A DNA stretch of 64,000 nt from Rhodococcus sp. P1Y (lineage in GTDB: Bacteria > Actinomycetota > Actinomycetes > Mycobacteriales > Mycobacteriaceae), in NCBI RefSeq assembly GCF_003641205.1, contig NZ_CP032762.1:2604001-2668000 (forward strand), given 5' to 3'. Of this stretch, positions 50,710 through 60,204 are shown in pieces. The notes below the pieces were generated by a model. That model searched no databases and was not told where the DNA came from. It saw only the letters and a list, made by a program, of their open reading frames with translations. How positions within the stretch are numbered: position 1 is the first letter of the stretch; every line of letters starts with the position of its first letter. The position numbers and the translations under genes are program-made.

Positions 50710-52326
50710 ATGATCCGGACCGGGTCGGTAGTAGGTCTCGCACTGGCCGCCGCCTGCGCCCTCGCACTGTCGTCGTGTAGTGCGCCGACCGGCTCGCGAG
50801 ACCCGCAGAGCGCTGACGGGCTCGTGCTCGCCGACGGTTACGAGTTAGGCGGATACAACCCGATCGCCGGTTACGGTGCTGCGGGCGAGGCCAAGATGTA
50901 CGACGGACTGCTGAAACTCGACGGTGCCGCAGGACTGCCGGGCTTCGTGCCTTCGTTGGCGGCAGAGCTGCCCACCGCGAATGCCGAAGCAACCGTGTGG
51001 ACGATTCCCCTCCGCGAGGGCGTCACGTTCTCGGACGGTTCGACCTTCGACGCGGCCGACGTCGTTGCGACGTACGACGCAATCCTCGACCCGGCTTCGG
51101 CGTCGGAGGCCCGTAGTTCCTTCGACATGATCACCGACGTCACCGCACGCGACGACCGGACCGTCGAATTCAGGCTCGCCTACCCGTACGCAGCATTTCC
51201 GACCAAGCTCCTCATCGGGATCGTCCCGGAGGAAGCGGTCGCGATGCCCGGCTTGGCTGCTGAATCTCCCCTCAACACGGCACCGATCGGGACCGGGCCG
51301 TACGTACTCGTCGACCTGACACCCGACCGTGCGGTGTTCGAGGCGAACGAGACCTACTTCGGCGGCGCGCCTGCGATGAAGAAGCTGACGTTGCTGTACG
51401 TGCCCGATGACAACACGCGGGCACAGAGGATGGCTGCAGGTGAGATCGACGGCACCAACCTGCCCCCGCTGCTGGCCGAGACTCTTGACGACCGCGAGGG
51501 AATGTCGTTGTCGTCCAACATCTCCGCAGACTGGCGTGGGGTGTCGCTGCCGACGAACAATCCGGTCGCAGGCGACAAGGCCGTGCGAATGGCACTGAAT
51601 TTGGCAGCAGATCGACAGTCGATGGTCGACAACGTGCTCGGTGGGTACGGCCGCGCGGCCGCGACGCCGATTCCCGAGGTGTACGGGGACGCATACGATC
51701 CCGCGGCCGTGTTCGCCTACGACCGGTCGGGTGCCGAGCGCATTCTCGACGACGGAGGCTGGGCCCGAGGCAGTGACGGGATCAGATCGAAGGCCGGCCT
51801 GCGGGCGGAGTTCACGATCATGTACAACTCCACCGACACCGTTCGCCGAGATCTCGCTCAGGCCTTTGCATCCGATGCTCTGGCCGTCGGGATCGAGGTG
51901 AACCTCGAAGCGCTGTCGTGGGATCGTATCGATCCCCGCATCTCCTACGACGGCACACTGCTCGGAGGGGGATCGGAACCGTACGATCCGGACACCCAGG
52001 TCTACAACACCCTCGATTCGGCTTTCGTGCAGCAGGGCGTCGGCAGCATCTACGACAACGCGAGCGACTACGCCAATCCCGCTGTCGATGCTGCACTCGA
52101 CATCGGACGGCGAAGTCTCGATACTTCGGAACGCACGTCGGCGTACCGGCAAGTCCAGCAGGCCTACGTCGAGGATCCCGGATTCGTGTTCCTCGTGTTC
52201 CTCGATCACACCTACGTGTCGAAGGATTCGGATTGGACCGCATCCGGACCGATTCTCGAACCGCACAGCCACGGCGTCACATGGGGACCGTGGTGGTCGC
52301 TGCAGACGTGGTCGAAGCAGTCGTGA
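50710..52326 (+). CDS. ABC transporter substrate-binding lipoprotein (peptide/nickel family)
   Basis: 538 aa from an ATG with GGAGGG. Lipobox LALSSC with Cys23. Family 5 features: YNPIAGYGAAGEAKMYDGLL, VTFSDGSTFDAADVVATYDA, PIGTGPYVL and PYDPDTQVYN. It captures a peptide, metal chelate or similar solute outside the membrane for the two permeases and two ATPases that follow. All five genes overlap or abut. Confidence 0.9.
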   Translation: MIRTGSVVGLALAAACALALSSCSAPTGSRDPQSADGLVLADGYELGGYNPIAGYGAAGEAKMYDGLLKLDGAAGLPGFVPSLAAELPTANAEATVWTIPLREGVTFSDGSTFDAADVVATYDAILDPASASEARSSFDMITDVTARDDRTVEFRLAYPYAAFPTKLLIGIVPEEAVAMPGLAAESPLNTAPIGTGPYVLVDLTPDRAVFEANETYFGGAPAMKKLTLLYVPDDNTRAQRMAAGEIDGTNLPPLLAETLDDREGMSLSSNISADWRGVSLPTNNPVAGDKAVRMALNLAADRQSMVDNVLGGYGRAAATPIPEVYGDAYDPAAVFAYDRSGAERILDDGGWARGSDGIRSKAGLRAEFTIMYNSTDTVRRDLAQAFASDALAVGIEVNLEALSWDRIDPRISYDGTLLGGGSEPYDPDTQVYNTLDSAFVQQGVGSIYDNASDYANPAVDAALDIGRRSLDTSERTSAYRQVQQAYVEDPGFVFLVFLDHTYVSKDSDWTASGPILEPHSHGVTWGPWWSLQTWSKQS

Positions 52327-53357
52327 CCGCCGTTGACGCAAGACCGGTGGCTTCGACCACCGCGCGTCACGACCGAGGTTCCAGGCGTCGCGAAATTTTC
52401 CGGATGATCCGGCGACGGCTCCTGTTCGTCGTACCCGTGTGTGCTGCAGTGTCTGCGGGGTTGTTCGCCGCGGCCGCGCTCTCGCCGTTCGATCCGCTGG
52501 TCGCGTATCTGGGCGTGCGGTACACGTCCACCTCCGACGCGGACAAAGTGATGATCGCCGACCAGCTCGGTCTAGAGCGACCATGGTTCACGGCCTACTG
52601 GCAGTGGATACAGGGGATTTTCACCGGCGATCTCGGCATGTCGCGGTCGTTCGGCCAACCTGTGATCGATGTGCTCACCTCGCGCGTGCCGTGGACTCTG
52701 CTGCTGGCGGGTGTCGGGTTGGCGGTGGCGGCGACGCTCGCGCTTGTGCTCGGTGTCGTGGCGGGTATCCGGAGCGGCGGGGTACTCGATCGCTGCATCA
52801 CTGCTTTCTGCATTGCCGTACAGGGGCTTCCACCGTTCGTACTGTCACTGGGAGCGATCGCACTCTTTGCGCTCGGGCTCGGATGGCTGCCCGTCGCGGG
52901 GCTTACCGACGGTGGCGGCGACCCCACGGTCGGGGGAGTGCTGCGGCACATGGCCCTTCCCGTCGCCGTTCTGGCCGTGTCTCAGCTTCCGTGGTTGCTC
53001 CTGGCGGTCCGGGAGTCCGTGTCGACCTCTCGCGGTGAGGATTTCGTCGCTGGGGCCGTGGCACGCGGCATCCCGGCACGGACTGTGACGACCAAGCACA
53101 TCGTGCCTACCTCTCTTGCGCCGTTCGTCAACGTTCTCGGAGTGAGACTGCCCGAACTCGTGGTCGGAGCGGTGCTCGTCGAAGAGGTGTTCTCCTGGCC
53201 GGGTATTGCCGGAGCGATCGTGCAATCGGCTCGCGATCTGGACATGGCCCTGCTCGCGATCTTGACCGTCGGAACCACACTCGCGGTCATGATCGGATCG
53301 CTACTCGCCGATATCGCCGTCGCGGTGCTGGACCCGCGGGTGAAGACCGATGGATAG
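52323..53357 (+). CDS. ABC transporter permease 1 (DppB/NikB-like)
   Basis: 344 aa from a GTG that overlaps the binding-protein stop; an ATG at 52404 (MIRRRLLFVV) is the alternative. Six helices. It has GLERPWFTAYWQW and GDLGMSRSFGQPV near the N-terminus. The EAA-type loop is EDFVAGAVARGIPARTVTTKH. The final pair LVEEVFSWPGIAG is typical of DppB-type permeases. Confidence 0.9.
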   Translation: MTAVDARPVASTTARHDRGSRRREIFRMIRRRLLFVVPVCAAVSAGLFAAAALSPFDPLVAYLGVRYTSTSDADKVMIADQLGLERPWFTAYWQWIQGIFTGDLGMSRSFGQPVIDVLTSRVPWTLLLAGVGLAVAATLALVLGVVAGIRSGGVLDRCITAFCIAVQGLPPFVLSLGAIALFALGLGWLPVAGLTDGGGDPTVGGVLRHMALPVAVLAVSQLPWLLLAVRESVSTSRGEDFVAGAVARGIPARTVTTKHIVPTSLAPFVNVLGVRLPELVVGAVLVEEVFSWPGIAGAIVQSARDLDMALLAILTVGTTLAVMIGSLLADIAVAVLDPRVKTDG

Positions 53358-54171
53358 GCGCAGGGCGTGGGTTGCGGGAACGGTGTTGGCTGCGCTCGCG
53401 CTCTACGCGATCGCCACACCGTGGCTGTCCGGGCTGGACGACCGAATCACCGACTTCGCCGCGGCACGCCAGGGCCCGTCGTTGTCACATTGGTTCGGTA
53501 CCGATTCGGCGGGACGAGATTTGTTCGTCCGCAGTGCGGCCGCGATTCGAACCTCACTGCTGATCGCCGCGGCCTGCGCGCTGCTCGCAACCGTCATCGG
53601 CAGCATCGTCGGTGCGGTGGCAGGAGTGTGGGGCGGACACGTCGATCGCGTTGTCATGCGCAGTACCGACGCGATCAACGCACTTCCGCACCTGCTGCTC
53701 GGAATCGTCATCGTCGCCATGTTCCGCGGGAGCCTCGCGGCGATCGTGCTGTCGATCGCGTTGACGCACTGGACGCAGGTGGCGCGGATCGTTCGTTCGG
53801 AGATCCTCGGGCTTCGCGAGCGTCCCTACATCGATGCGGCAATACTCGCGGGTGCGAGCAGACACCACGTCGTCATTCGTCATATTGTGCCCGCGGTACT
53901 TCCACAGGCGTTGATCGCCGTGGTGCTTCTCCTCCCGCATGCGATCTGGCACGAATCGACCCTGTCTTTCCTGGGATTCGGCCTCCCACCGCACGAACCG
54001 AGCCTCGGCACGCTGTTGTCCGAGGCGCGCAGTTCGCTGCTACTGGGCGGATGGTGGACCTTGGTGTTTCCGGCTGGGATTCTGGTGCTGGCTACGGTCG
54101 CCGTCGCGGTCGCAGGTTCGGCACTCCGCTCGGCGGTGTCTCCGCCCACTCCCTCGGAGCTACAACTGTGA
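53350..54171 (+). CDS. ABC transporter permease 2 (DppC/NikC-like)
   Basis: 273 aa, overlapping permease 1 by 8 bp. It has WFGTDSAGRDLFVRSAAAIR (the GTD-GRD motif of DppC) and the EAA loop RERPYIDAAILAGASRHHVV. STLSFLGFGLPPHEPSLGTLL at the C-terminal end is a clear family mark. Confidence 0.92.
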   Translation: MDRRRAWVAGTVLAALALYAIATPWLSGLDDRITDFAAARQGPSLSHWFGTDSAGRDLFVRSAAAIRTSLLIAAACALLATVIGSIVGAVAGVWGGHVDRVVMRSTDAINALPHLLLGIVIVAMFRGSLAAIVLSIALTHWTQVARIVRSEILGLRERPYIDAAILAGASRHHVVIRHIVPAVLPQALIAVVLLLPHAIWHESTLSFLGFGLPPHEPSLGTLLSEARSSLLLGGWWTLVFPAGILVLATVAVAVAGSALRSAVSPPTPSELQL

Positions 54172-55079
54172 GCGCACTGTCGATCGAGAATCTCACGATT
54201 CGAATCCCACTCGCGGACGGGTCGGTCGTGCACGCCGCCTCCGACGTGTCATTGACCGTGGAGGCTGGGTCGATCACCGCGCTCGTCGGCGAATCGGGTT
54301 GCGGCAAATCGATTCTGGCTTCAGCGGTCATGGCAATGTTACCTGCGGGGGCCTCCGTGACGGGATGCGTGCGGGTGACGACCGCCGACCGAACGATCGA
54401 CGTGTTCGTCGACCGCGATTTCCGGGGCCGTGACGTCGCGTTGATTCCGCAGTCGGCTGCCTCCCACCTTACGCCGGTGCGCAGCGCCCGATCTCAACTC
54501 AGCGAGACGGTCTCGGCTCTCCGCTCGCGCCACCGGCCCGACGACCTCGCCCGCACAGTGGGACTCGATCCACGCGACCTCGACTGCTACCCGCATCAAC
54601 TGTCCGGCGGCATGGCTCAGCGGGTTGCAATCGCGGGAGCGCTCGTCGGCGATCCATCGGTGATCGTGGCCGACGAACCGACAGCCAACCTCGACGGTGA
54701 ACTGACCGAACGAATCCTGTTCTTGCTCAAGCGATCCGCCGACGACGGAGCGGCCGTTCTGCTGATCACCCACGACGTGTCATCGCTGATCCGCACTGCT
54801 GTCGCCGACCGCGTCGCGGTGATGTACGCGTCGCGCATCATGGAAACCGGCCCGGCCGCCCTGGTGTTCGAGGACCCCCTGCACGACTACACCCGAGACC
54901 TGCTGAGAGCTCTACCCTCTCGTGGACTCCATCCCATGCCTGGAAGTCCGCCGCGGCTGACGAATCTGCCCGACGAATGCGTCTACCATCTGAGGCGGCC
55001 TGAGACATCTCAATCGGGTGGACCGACCGAATTGGTCACCGTCGGTTCTCGCGCGTATCGAACGAAGGTCAGAGTATGA
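54168..55079 (+). CDS. ABC transporter ATPase 1 (DppD/NikD-like)
   Basis: 303 aa from a GTG overlapping the permease stop. Walker A GESGCGKS, signature LSGGMAQR, Walker B VIVADEPTANLD, and the H-loop THDV. The C-terminus carries the oligopeptide-ATPase extension (HDYTRDLLRALPS). It is slightly short at the end compared with usual DppD. Confidence 0.92.
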   Translation: MSALSIENLTIRIPLADGSVVHAASDVSLTVEAGSITALVGESGCGKSILASAVMAMLPAGASVTGCVRVTTADRTIDVFVDRDFRGRDVALIPQSAASHLTPVRSARSQLSETVSALRSRHRPDDLARTVGLDPRDLDCYPHQLSGGMAQRVAIAGALVGDPSVIVADEPTANLDGELTERILFLLKRSADDGAAVLLITHDVSSLIRTAVADRVAVMYASRIMETGPAALVFEDPLHDYTRDLLRALPSRGLHPMPGSPPRLTNLPDECVYHLRRPETSQSGGPTELVTVGSRAYRTKVRV

Positions 55080-55726
55080 GTCTGGACGCTGTGAACGTCA
55101 CGGCCGGGTACCCTGGAACGTCCAATGTGCTCGATGATTACTCGATTTCGGTCCCGCCCGGTTCTCTCGTCGGGTTGGCGGGTCCGTCGGGAACGGGAAA
55201 GTCGACTCTTGCGCGGGTACTCGCGCTTCTGCTGAAACCGTCGGCGGGCTTAGTGTCGATCGACGGAATCCCGGCGCGCGGTGTCGGATACTCGGTGCCG
55301 GCCGATATCCGTCGACGGATCGCGATGGTGTTCCAGTCTCCACGGGCCGCTACCGATCCTCGCATGACGCTGCGCGCGATCATCGAACAACCCGCGTCGA
55401 TAGTGCATCGCACGATAGTGGTGGAGGATCTGGCGGCGCGAGTCGGGCTCACGCCGGATCTGTTGTCGCGCCGTCCACACCAGGTGAGCGACGGTCAGCT
55501 TCAACGTGCCTGTGTAGCGCGAGCACTCGCGCAGGAGCCGAAGTATCTGATTTGCGACGAGGTGACCGCGATGCTCGACACCGCCACGACAGCATCGATA
55601 GTCAGGCTCGTGCAGAAGGAAGCCCGCGATGCGGGCATGGGCGTTCTGATGATCAGCCACGACACAGAACTCCTCGCCGCGGTGGGAGCGAACGCCGTCA
55701 GAATTCGATCCGTAGGTGGTCGCTGA
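55076..55726 (+). CDS. ABC transporter ATPase 2 (DppF/NikE-like, short)
   Basis: 216 aa. Walker A GPSGTGKS, an altered signature VSDGQLQR in place of LSGGQ, Walker B LICDEVTAMLD, H-loop SHDTEL. Only the core domain is present; DppF proteins are usually over 300 aa. It ends 29 bp inside the opposing kshB gene. Confidence 0.88.
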   Translation: MSLDAVNVTAGYPGTSNVLDDYSISVPPGSLVGLAGPSGTGKSTLARVLALLLKPSAGLVSIDGIPARGVGYSVPADIRRRIAMVFQSPRAATDPRMTLRAIIEQPASIVHRTIVVEDLAARVGLTPDLLSRRPHQVSDGQLQRACVARALAQEPKYLICDEVTAMLDTATTASIVRLVQKEARDAGMGVLMISHDTELLAAVGANAVRIRSVGGR

Positions 55727-56735
55727 CCGGCCGGGCCTGGCACCCCAGGATCATTCCGTCGGCGATGTCCTCGTCGTCGAGGATCTCCGAATTGTCCATG
55801 GCCACTTCGCCTTCGAGAAGGGTGCACGCGCACGAGCCGCACTCACCCTCGCGGCACGAGTAGGGGACTGCTATGCCCGCCGCAAGCATCACGTCCACCA
55901 GAGTTTGTTTCCGGGGCCAGGTGAGGTCGTGACTTTCACCGTCCAGTTCCACCGTGGCGGTGGAACCGGAGCCGGTGTCCTCCTCTGCGGAGACAACGAC
56001 GTCGGTGAACGGATCACCGGTCAGCGACGCGAACACCTCGCTGTGAACGCGACCGTGCGGAAACCCCGTCGCAGTCAGAGCTTTGTGCACCGCATCCATG
56101 AACGCCCCCGGACCACACATGAACGCCCGGTGCTCGCGATAATGCACTGCAGCAGAAGACAATTGATCGATGGTGGGGATTCCCTGCAGCGATTCGAGCC
56201 AATGTACGACGGTGAGTCTGCGCGGATACTCCACGGCAAGGGTGCGCAGCTCGTCCGCGAAGATAACCGAGCTCTCGTTTCGGTTTGCATAGAACAGGGC
56301 GATGGATCCGACGCCATCGTGCAACGCAGATTTGACGATCGACATGATCGGCGTGATTCCTGATCCGGCAGCGAACAGGAGCAGGTCGTCGTCGAGATCG
56401 GGCGGGGTGAACCGGCCGGAGGGAGGCAGGGCCTCGACGACGTCGCCTGCCGCGAGGTTGTCACAGACCCAATTGGACCCGTACCCGTCCGCGGTGCGTT
56501 TGACCGTCACCTTCGGCAGCTCGTCGGTATGTGGCGAGCTGGCGAGGGAGTAGCACCTGGCGACCGATCCGGTTCGTTCGCTGGGGATGCGCAGCGTGAG
56601 AAATTGTCCGGGTCGGTAGTCGAAGTTCTCGGTGCGCTCGAACACGATCGACCGTGCGTCGCCAGTCTCCTCGACGATCTCGGAGACAGTGAGCAGCAAT
56701 GACCTGGCGCTGTGCCGCTCGTCGGCAGTGCTCAT
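55698..56735 (-). CDS. kshB: 3-ketosteroid 9-alpha-monooxygenase reductase
   Basis: 345 aa. FNR-type FAD domain (YRPGQFLTLRIP, RCYSLASSP), NAD domain (GSGITPIMSIVK, CGPGAFMDAV), and a C-terminal plant-type 2Fe-2S ferredoxin (PYSCREGECGSC...C). The block EILDDEDIADGMILGCQA is what I recall for KshB. It passes electrons from NADH to KshA, which opens the steroid nucleus. A KstR-type box sits 22 bp upstream of the start. Confidence 0.88.
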   Translation of the reverse strand: MSTADERHSARSLLLTVSEIVEETGDARSIVFERTENFDYRPGQFLTLRIPSERTGSVARCYSLASSPHTDELPKVTVKRTADGYGSNWVCDNLAAGDVVEALPPSGRFTPPDLDDDLLLFAAGSGITPIMSIVKSALHDGVGSIALFYANRNESSVIFADELRTLAVEYPRRLTVVHWLESLQGIPTIDQLSSAAVHYREHRAFMCGPGAFMDAVHKALTATGFPHGRVHSEVFASLTGDPFTDVVVSAEEDTGSGSTATVELDGESHDLTWPRKQTLVDVMLAAGIAVPYSCREGECGSCACTLLEGEVAMDNSEILDDEDIADGMILGCQARPVSDHLRIEF

Positions 56736-56756
56736 CGTCGCCCTCTCCCTCGAAAA

Positions 56757-56770
56757 TAGAACGTGTTCTA
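56757..56770. promoter_or_regulatory. KstR-type operator
   Basis: TAGAACGTGTTCTA fits the published KstR motif TnnAACnnGTTnnA at every fixed position. It lies in the kshB promoter and predicts derepression by cholesterol-derived CoA thioesters. Confidence 0.85.
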
Positions 56771-56861
56771 GTTTACCGTGGCACGGGGTCGCTGCGCCAC
56801 CCTGTGTATGGAAAGTCGGCTCGGGCGCCCGAACATCCATACAAGGGGTGCGGAGCGCCCT

Positions 56862-56881
56862 ACCTGCCCGATCGGGTAGGT
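56862..56881. promoter_or_regulatory. 20-bp palindrome before the alcohol dehydrogenase operon
   Basis: ACCTGCCCGATCGGGTAGGT is symmetric except at one pair. A further half-site ACCTGCCCG starts at 56886. It lies 115 bp before the dehydrogenase start and is a candidate site for the response regulator encoded in the operon. Confidence 0.5.
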
Positions 56882-56995
56882 GAGCACCTGCCCGGCAGCT
56901 GGTGGGCGGGGGCGGTTGAGGAAGACTATCGTTGTAACGTGAATCACAGGCGGTAGCGGGTGACGTTGCCGCCGGGAAGCGCAGAGGCGATACCA

Positions 56996-58213
56996 ATGAT
57001 CGAAACGGCCGCGACCAGTCAGGCTTTGCATGACCTGCACTCGCACCGCAGCTCGATCGAGTCGCCGCGGGTGCTCAAATTTCATGCGCCCGAGATCGTG
57101 TTCGGTCAGGACTCGTTGGTCGAGGTCGCTCACGCAGCGCTACGACTCGGTGCGCAGCGGCCGATGGTCGTCAGCGACGCCGGTCTGATCGGCGCGGGCT
57201 GGGTAGCACAACTGACGCTGCTCCTCGCGGAACAGGGTCTCTCTCCGACGTTGTGGAGCGGGCTCACCCCCAATCCCAAAGACATCGAGATCGAGGCAGG
57301 CCACGAGATCTACCAGGAACGGGGATGCGACGTCCTGGTGGCACTCGGCGGTGGATCCGTCATGGACGCCGCGAAGGGTATCGCCGTGCTGGCCGGCAAC
57401 GGCGGATCGATTCTCGACTACGAGGGTGTCGACCGCGCTACACGGCCGATCCCGCCGCTCGTCATGGTGCCGACCACGTCGGGCACCGGTGCCGACGTGT
57501 CCCAGTTCTGCATCGTCACAGATACTGCGCGCTCGACGAAGATCACCATCCTCGGCCGTGCACTCGTACCCGATATCACGGTCATCGACCCGACACTGCT
57601 CACGACGATGCCGGAATGGCTCAATGCTGCAACAGGACTCGACGCCCTGACCCACGGAATCGAGGCGTTCGTCTCACTCGGCCACAATCAGCTCACCGAC
57701 CACCACGCATTGCGTGCCGTCACCATGGTGACCTCGCACCTGGAACGGACCATGGATGTGCCGTCGGACATGCGGGCGCGGACGTCGATGGCTCAAGCCT
57801 CGCTCGAAGCGGGACTCGCGTTCACCAATGCAATCCTGGGCGCAACCCACGCGATGAGCCATCAGGTGGGTGGGCTGCTCGACCTTCCGCACGGCGTCAT
57901 CAACGGCGTATTGCTGCCGCACGTCATCAGGTTCAATGCCGCAACCGATCCGCTTCCGTACGTTGCCATCGCCACCAGTCTCGGCCTCCCCGAAGGCCGA
58001 GGCCCAGCGCAGGAGGCGGCGCTTGCGGTCGCCGAACGTGTCGAGGAGCTGGCCCGCAGTGTCGGCGTCCCGAAAGGCTTGCGTGAAATCGGCGTCAGCG
58101 ACACCGACATCGATGTCCTCGCCACCAACGCGCTACGTGACGCCTGTATGTCGACCAACCCTCGTCGGGCGTCTCACGACGAGATGTCGGCCCTGTTCAG
58201 GTCGGCTCTGTGA
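56996..58213 (+). CDS. Iron-containing (group III) alcohol dehydrogenase
   Basis: 405 aa from the ATG at 56996 (AGAGGCG upstream); a GTG at 56960 is in frame. NAD-site GGGSVMDAAKGIAVL; metal ligands in GLDALTHGIEAF and MSHQVGGLLDLPHGVINGVLLP. It oxidises or reduces a small alcohol or aldehyde. It overlaps the histidine-kinase gene by GTGA. In Pseudomonas the related ErcA works with a sensor kinase in alcohol-dependent regulation, so a signalling role here is plausible. Confidence 0.85.
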   Translation: MIETAATSQALHDLHSHRSSIESPRVLKFHAPEIVFGQDSLVEVAHAALRLGAQRPMVVSDAGLIGAGWVAQLTLLLAEQGLSPTLWSGLTPNPKDIEIEAGHEIYQERGCDVLVALGGGSVMDAAKGIAVLAGNGGSILDYEGVDRATRPIPPLVMVPTTSGTGADVSQFCIVTDTARSTKITILGRALVPDITVIDPTLLTTMPEWLNAATGLDALTHGIEAFVSLGHNQLTDHHALRAVTMVTSHLERTMDVPSDMRARTSMAQASLEAGLAFTNAILGATHAMSHQVGGLLDLPHGVINGVLLPHVIRFNAATDPLPYVAIATSLGLPEGRGPAQEAALAVAERVEELARSVGVPKGLREIGVSDTDIDVLATNALRDACMSTNPRRASHDEMSALFRSAL

Positions 58214-59547
58214 CCGCGCAGCAGCCGGATCTGTCACTGCTGACGGGTCTGCGATCGGGTAAGAGCACGTTCTACCCGCAGTACCGTGGTGCTGCCGAGC
58301 GGCTCGAACGCGTCGTACATGCGTTGGAGCTGATCTCGCGGGCACTCGTACGCACGGTCGATGGCCCCGAGACGTTGATCTGTGCCGTCGCCGAGGCTGC
58401 CCGTGCCCATCTGAGTGCACAGTGGGTGGTCTTCGCGCTCGCCGACGGTGCCCTGCCGGACGCCGGTCCGCGTCGATTGGTCCTCGGACCGGACGCGACG
58501 CCGTTCCTTGTCGACAACGTCGTCGGACCGCCACTGCCCGACGACGTGGTGGATTGCCTCGAAGCGATCCGTCTCGCCACTACCGGAGACGGTCGTGAAC
58601 CTCGGATCGCGGCGCACCATGCTTTCGTTCCTATCGCGCTGGACGGCGGAGTCGTCGGTGCTATCGCGGCATGGACACCGAAGAGGCGGGTTCTCGACGC
58701 CACGGACTCGTCGGTGCTGAGCATCCTTGCAAGTCAGACTGCTGTGGCGCTGCAGAATTCGGCGCTGTACCAAAGTCGTCACACGCTGCTCGAACGCACC
58801 GAGACCGCCTACGCGGAAGCCAACCGCACAGCGGCGGATCTGGCACTTCGCAACGCGGAACTGGAAGCGACACAACGCCAACTCGGTGCGGCGCAGCGAC
58901 ATCAAGTACTCGACGACGAACGTCACCGCATCGCCCGAGAGCTGCACGACAGCGTCACCCAGGCAGTACTGTCGGCGGGGATGCAGATCGAGGTCTGCCG
59001 TAGTGACATCCCCGCTGCGGAGAGGTCGGAACGCCTCGATCTCGCCAAGGAGCTGACCCGCCGCGCCGTCGAGCAACTGCGATCGGCGATCTACGCGCTC
59101 AATCATTCTCAGGACGCCGACAGGACCACCCTGCCCGAAATGCTCGAACAGCTGTCGATCGTGCACATGCCGGACGAGTTGCAGGTGTCGCTTCGTGTCG
59201 AGGGAACACCGGTGGAACTCAGTAGCGAGTGCGAGCACGGGCTCCTTCGCATCGCAGGAGAAGCCCTGTTCAACACGGCTGTTCATGCCGGCGCGAAGAG
59301 AGCTGTCATCAGGCTCGCCTATCGAAACGAGCATGTCTACCTCTCGATCGCCGACGACGGTGGCGGTGACCCTGCACATCTGCGAGTGATGTTGCGTCTG
59401 GCCGAGAACAACGACGTCGACGGACGGCACCGAGGTTTGGCGAACATGGCCGCTCGTGCGCGCGAGCACGGCGGCGTGCTCGAAGTCCGTAAGGCCCGTA
59501 TCGGAGGTGTTCGGATTTCGGTTCGGGTGCCTTCCTCGAGAGAATGA
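58210..59547 (+). CDS. GAF-domain sensor histidine kinase (NarL-system type)
   Basis: 445 aa from a GTG overlapping the dehydrogenase stop. GAF-like domain at about 45-190, a helical stretch at 190-240, the HisKA_3 phosphoacceptor DERHRIARELHDSVTQAVL, and a HATPase domain (LLRIAGEALFNTAVHAGA, IADDGGGDP, GLANMAARA). No transmembrane helix, so it senses a cytoplasmic signal. The cognate regulator follows 6 bp on. Confidence 0.92.
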   Translation: MTAQQPDLSLLTGLRSGKSTFYPQYRGAAERLERVVHALELISRALVRTVDGPETLICAVAEAARAHLSAQWVVFALADGALPDAGPRRLVLGPDATPFLVDNVVGPPLPDDVVDCLEAIRLATTGDGREPRIAAHHAFVPIALDGGVVGAIAAWTPKRRVLDATDSSVLSILASQTAVALQNSALYQSRHTLLERTETAYAEANRTAADLALRNAELEATQRQLGAAQRHQVLDDERHRIARELHDSVTQAVLSAGMQIEVCRSDIPAAERSERLDLAKELTRRAVEQLRSAIYALNHSQDADRTTLPEMLEQLSIVHMPDELQVSLRVEGTPVELSSECEHGLLRIAGEALFNTAVHAGAKRAVIRLAYRNEHVYLSIADDGGGDPAHLRVMLRLAENNDVDGRHRGLANMAARAREHGGVLEVRKARIGGVRISVRVPSSRE

Positions 59548-59553
59548 GCAGAT

Positions 59554-60204
59554 ATGACCGTGAACACTGCGCTGGTCCGGATCGTGCTGGTCGACGATCA
59601 TGCAATTCTGCGCGATGGTTTGAGGTCGGTACTCGAACGCGAAGCGGACCTGTCCGTGGTGGGCGAAGCCTCCTCTCGCGGTGAGGGTCTCGCGGTCGTC
59701 GAACGGGTGAAGCCGGACATCGTGCTGATGGATCTGAAACTGTCCGCGAGTACCGACTACGAAGGTCTCGCTCTGTGTGGCCAGCTGTCGGGTGCGCACC
59801 CCGGCATCGGCCTGCTTGTGCTGACGACGTTCCTCGACGATCGACTGGTCGTGGAGGCAGTGCATGCGGGAGCGCGTGGATACGTCGTCAAGGATGTCGA
59901 CACCACGGAACTGGTTCGAGCCATTCGTGCCGTCTCGAGGGGCGAGAGCGCGTTCGATTCGCGAAGCGCGTCGGCAGTGATCCGGTCGCTCAACGGTCAA
60001 GGATCAACGGTCGAGCGTCTGACCGACCGCGAACTCGAAGTGCTCAGGCTGCTGGCAACGGGACTGTCCAACAGCAGTATCGGCACCGCATTGTTCATCT
60101 CGGCAACCACGGTCAAGTTTCATGTCAGCAACATCATGCGCAAGCTGGGTGTGTCCAGACGGGCCGAAGCCGTGTACACGGCCAGCAAGAAGGGTCTTAT
60201 CTGA
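59554..60204 (+). CDS. NarL/LuxR-type response regulator
   Basis: 216 aa. Receiver: VLVDDHAILRDGL, phosphoacceptor Asp60 in DIVLMDLKLS, LTTF, and Lys in GYVVKDVD. LuxR-type HTH at the C-terminus (LTDRELEVLRLLATGLSNSS and TTVKFHVSNIMRKLGV). Likely target: the palindrome before the operon. Ends 8 bp inside the opposing mftM gene. Confidence 0.92.
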   Translation: MTVNTALVRIVLVDDHAILRDGLRSVLEREADLSVVGEASSRGEGLAVVERVKPDIVLMDLKLSASTDYEGLALCGQLSGAHPGIGLLVLTTFLDDRLVVEAVHAGARGYVVKDVDTTELVRAIRAVSRGESAFDSRSASAVIRSLNGQGSTVERLTDRELEVLRLLATGLSNSSIGTALFISATTVKFHVSNIMRKLGVSRRAEAVYTASKKGLI

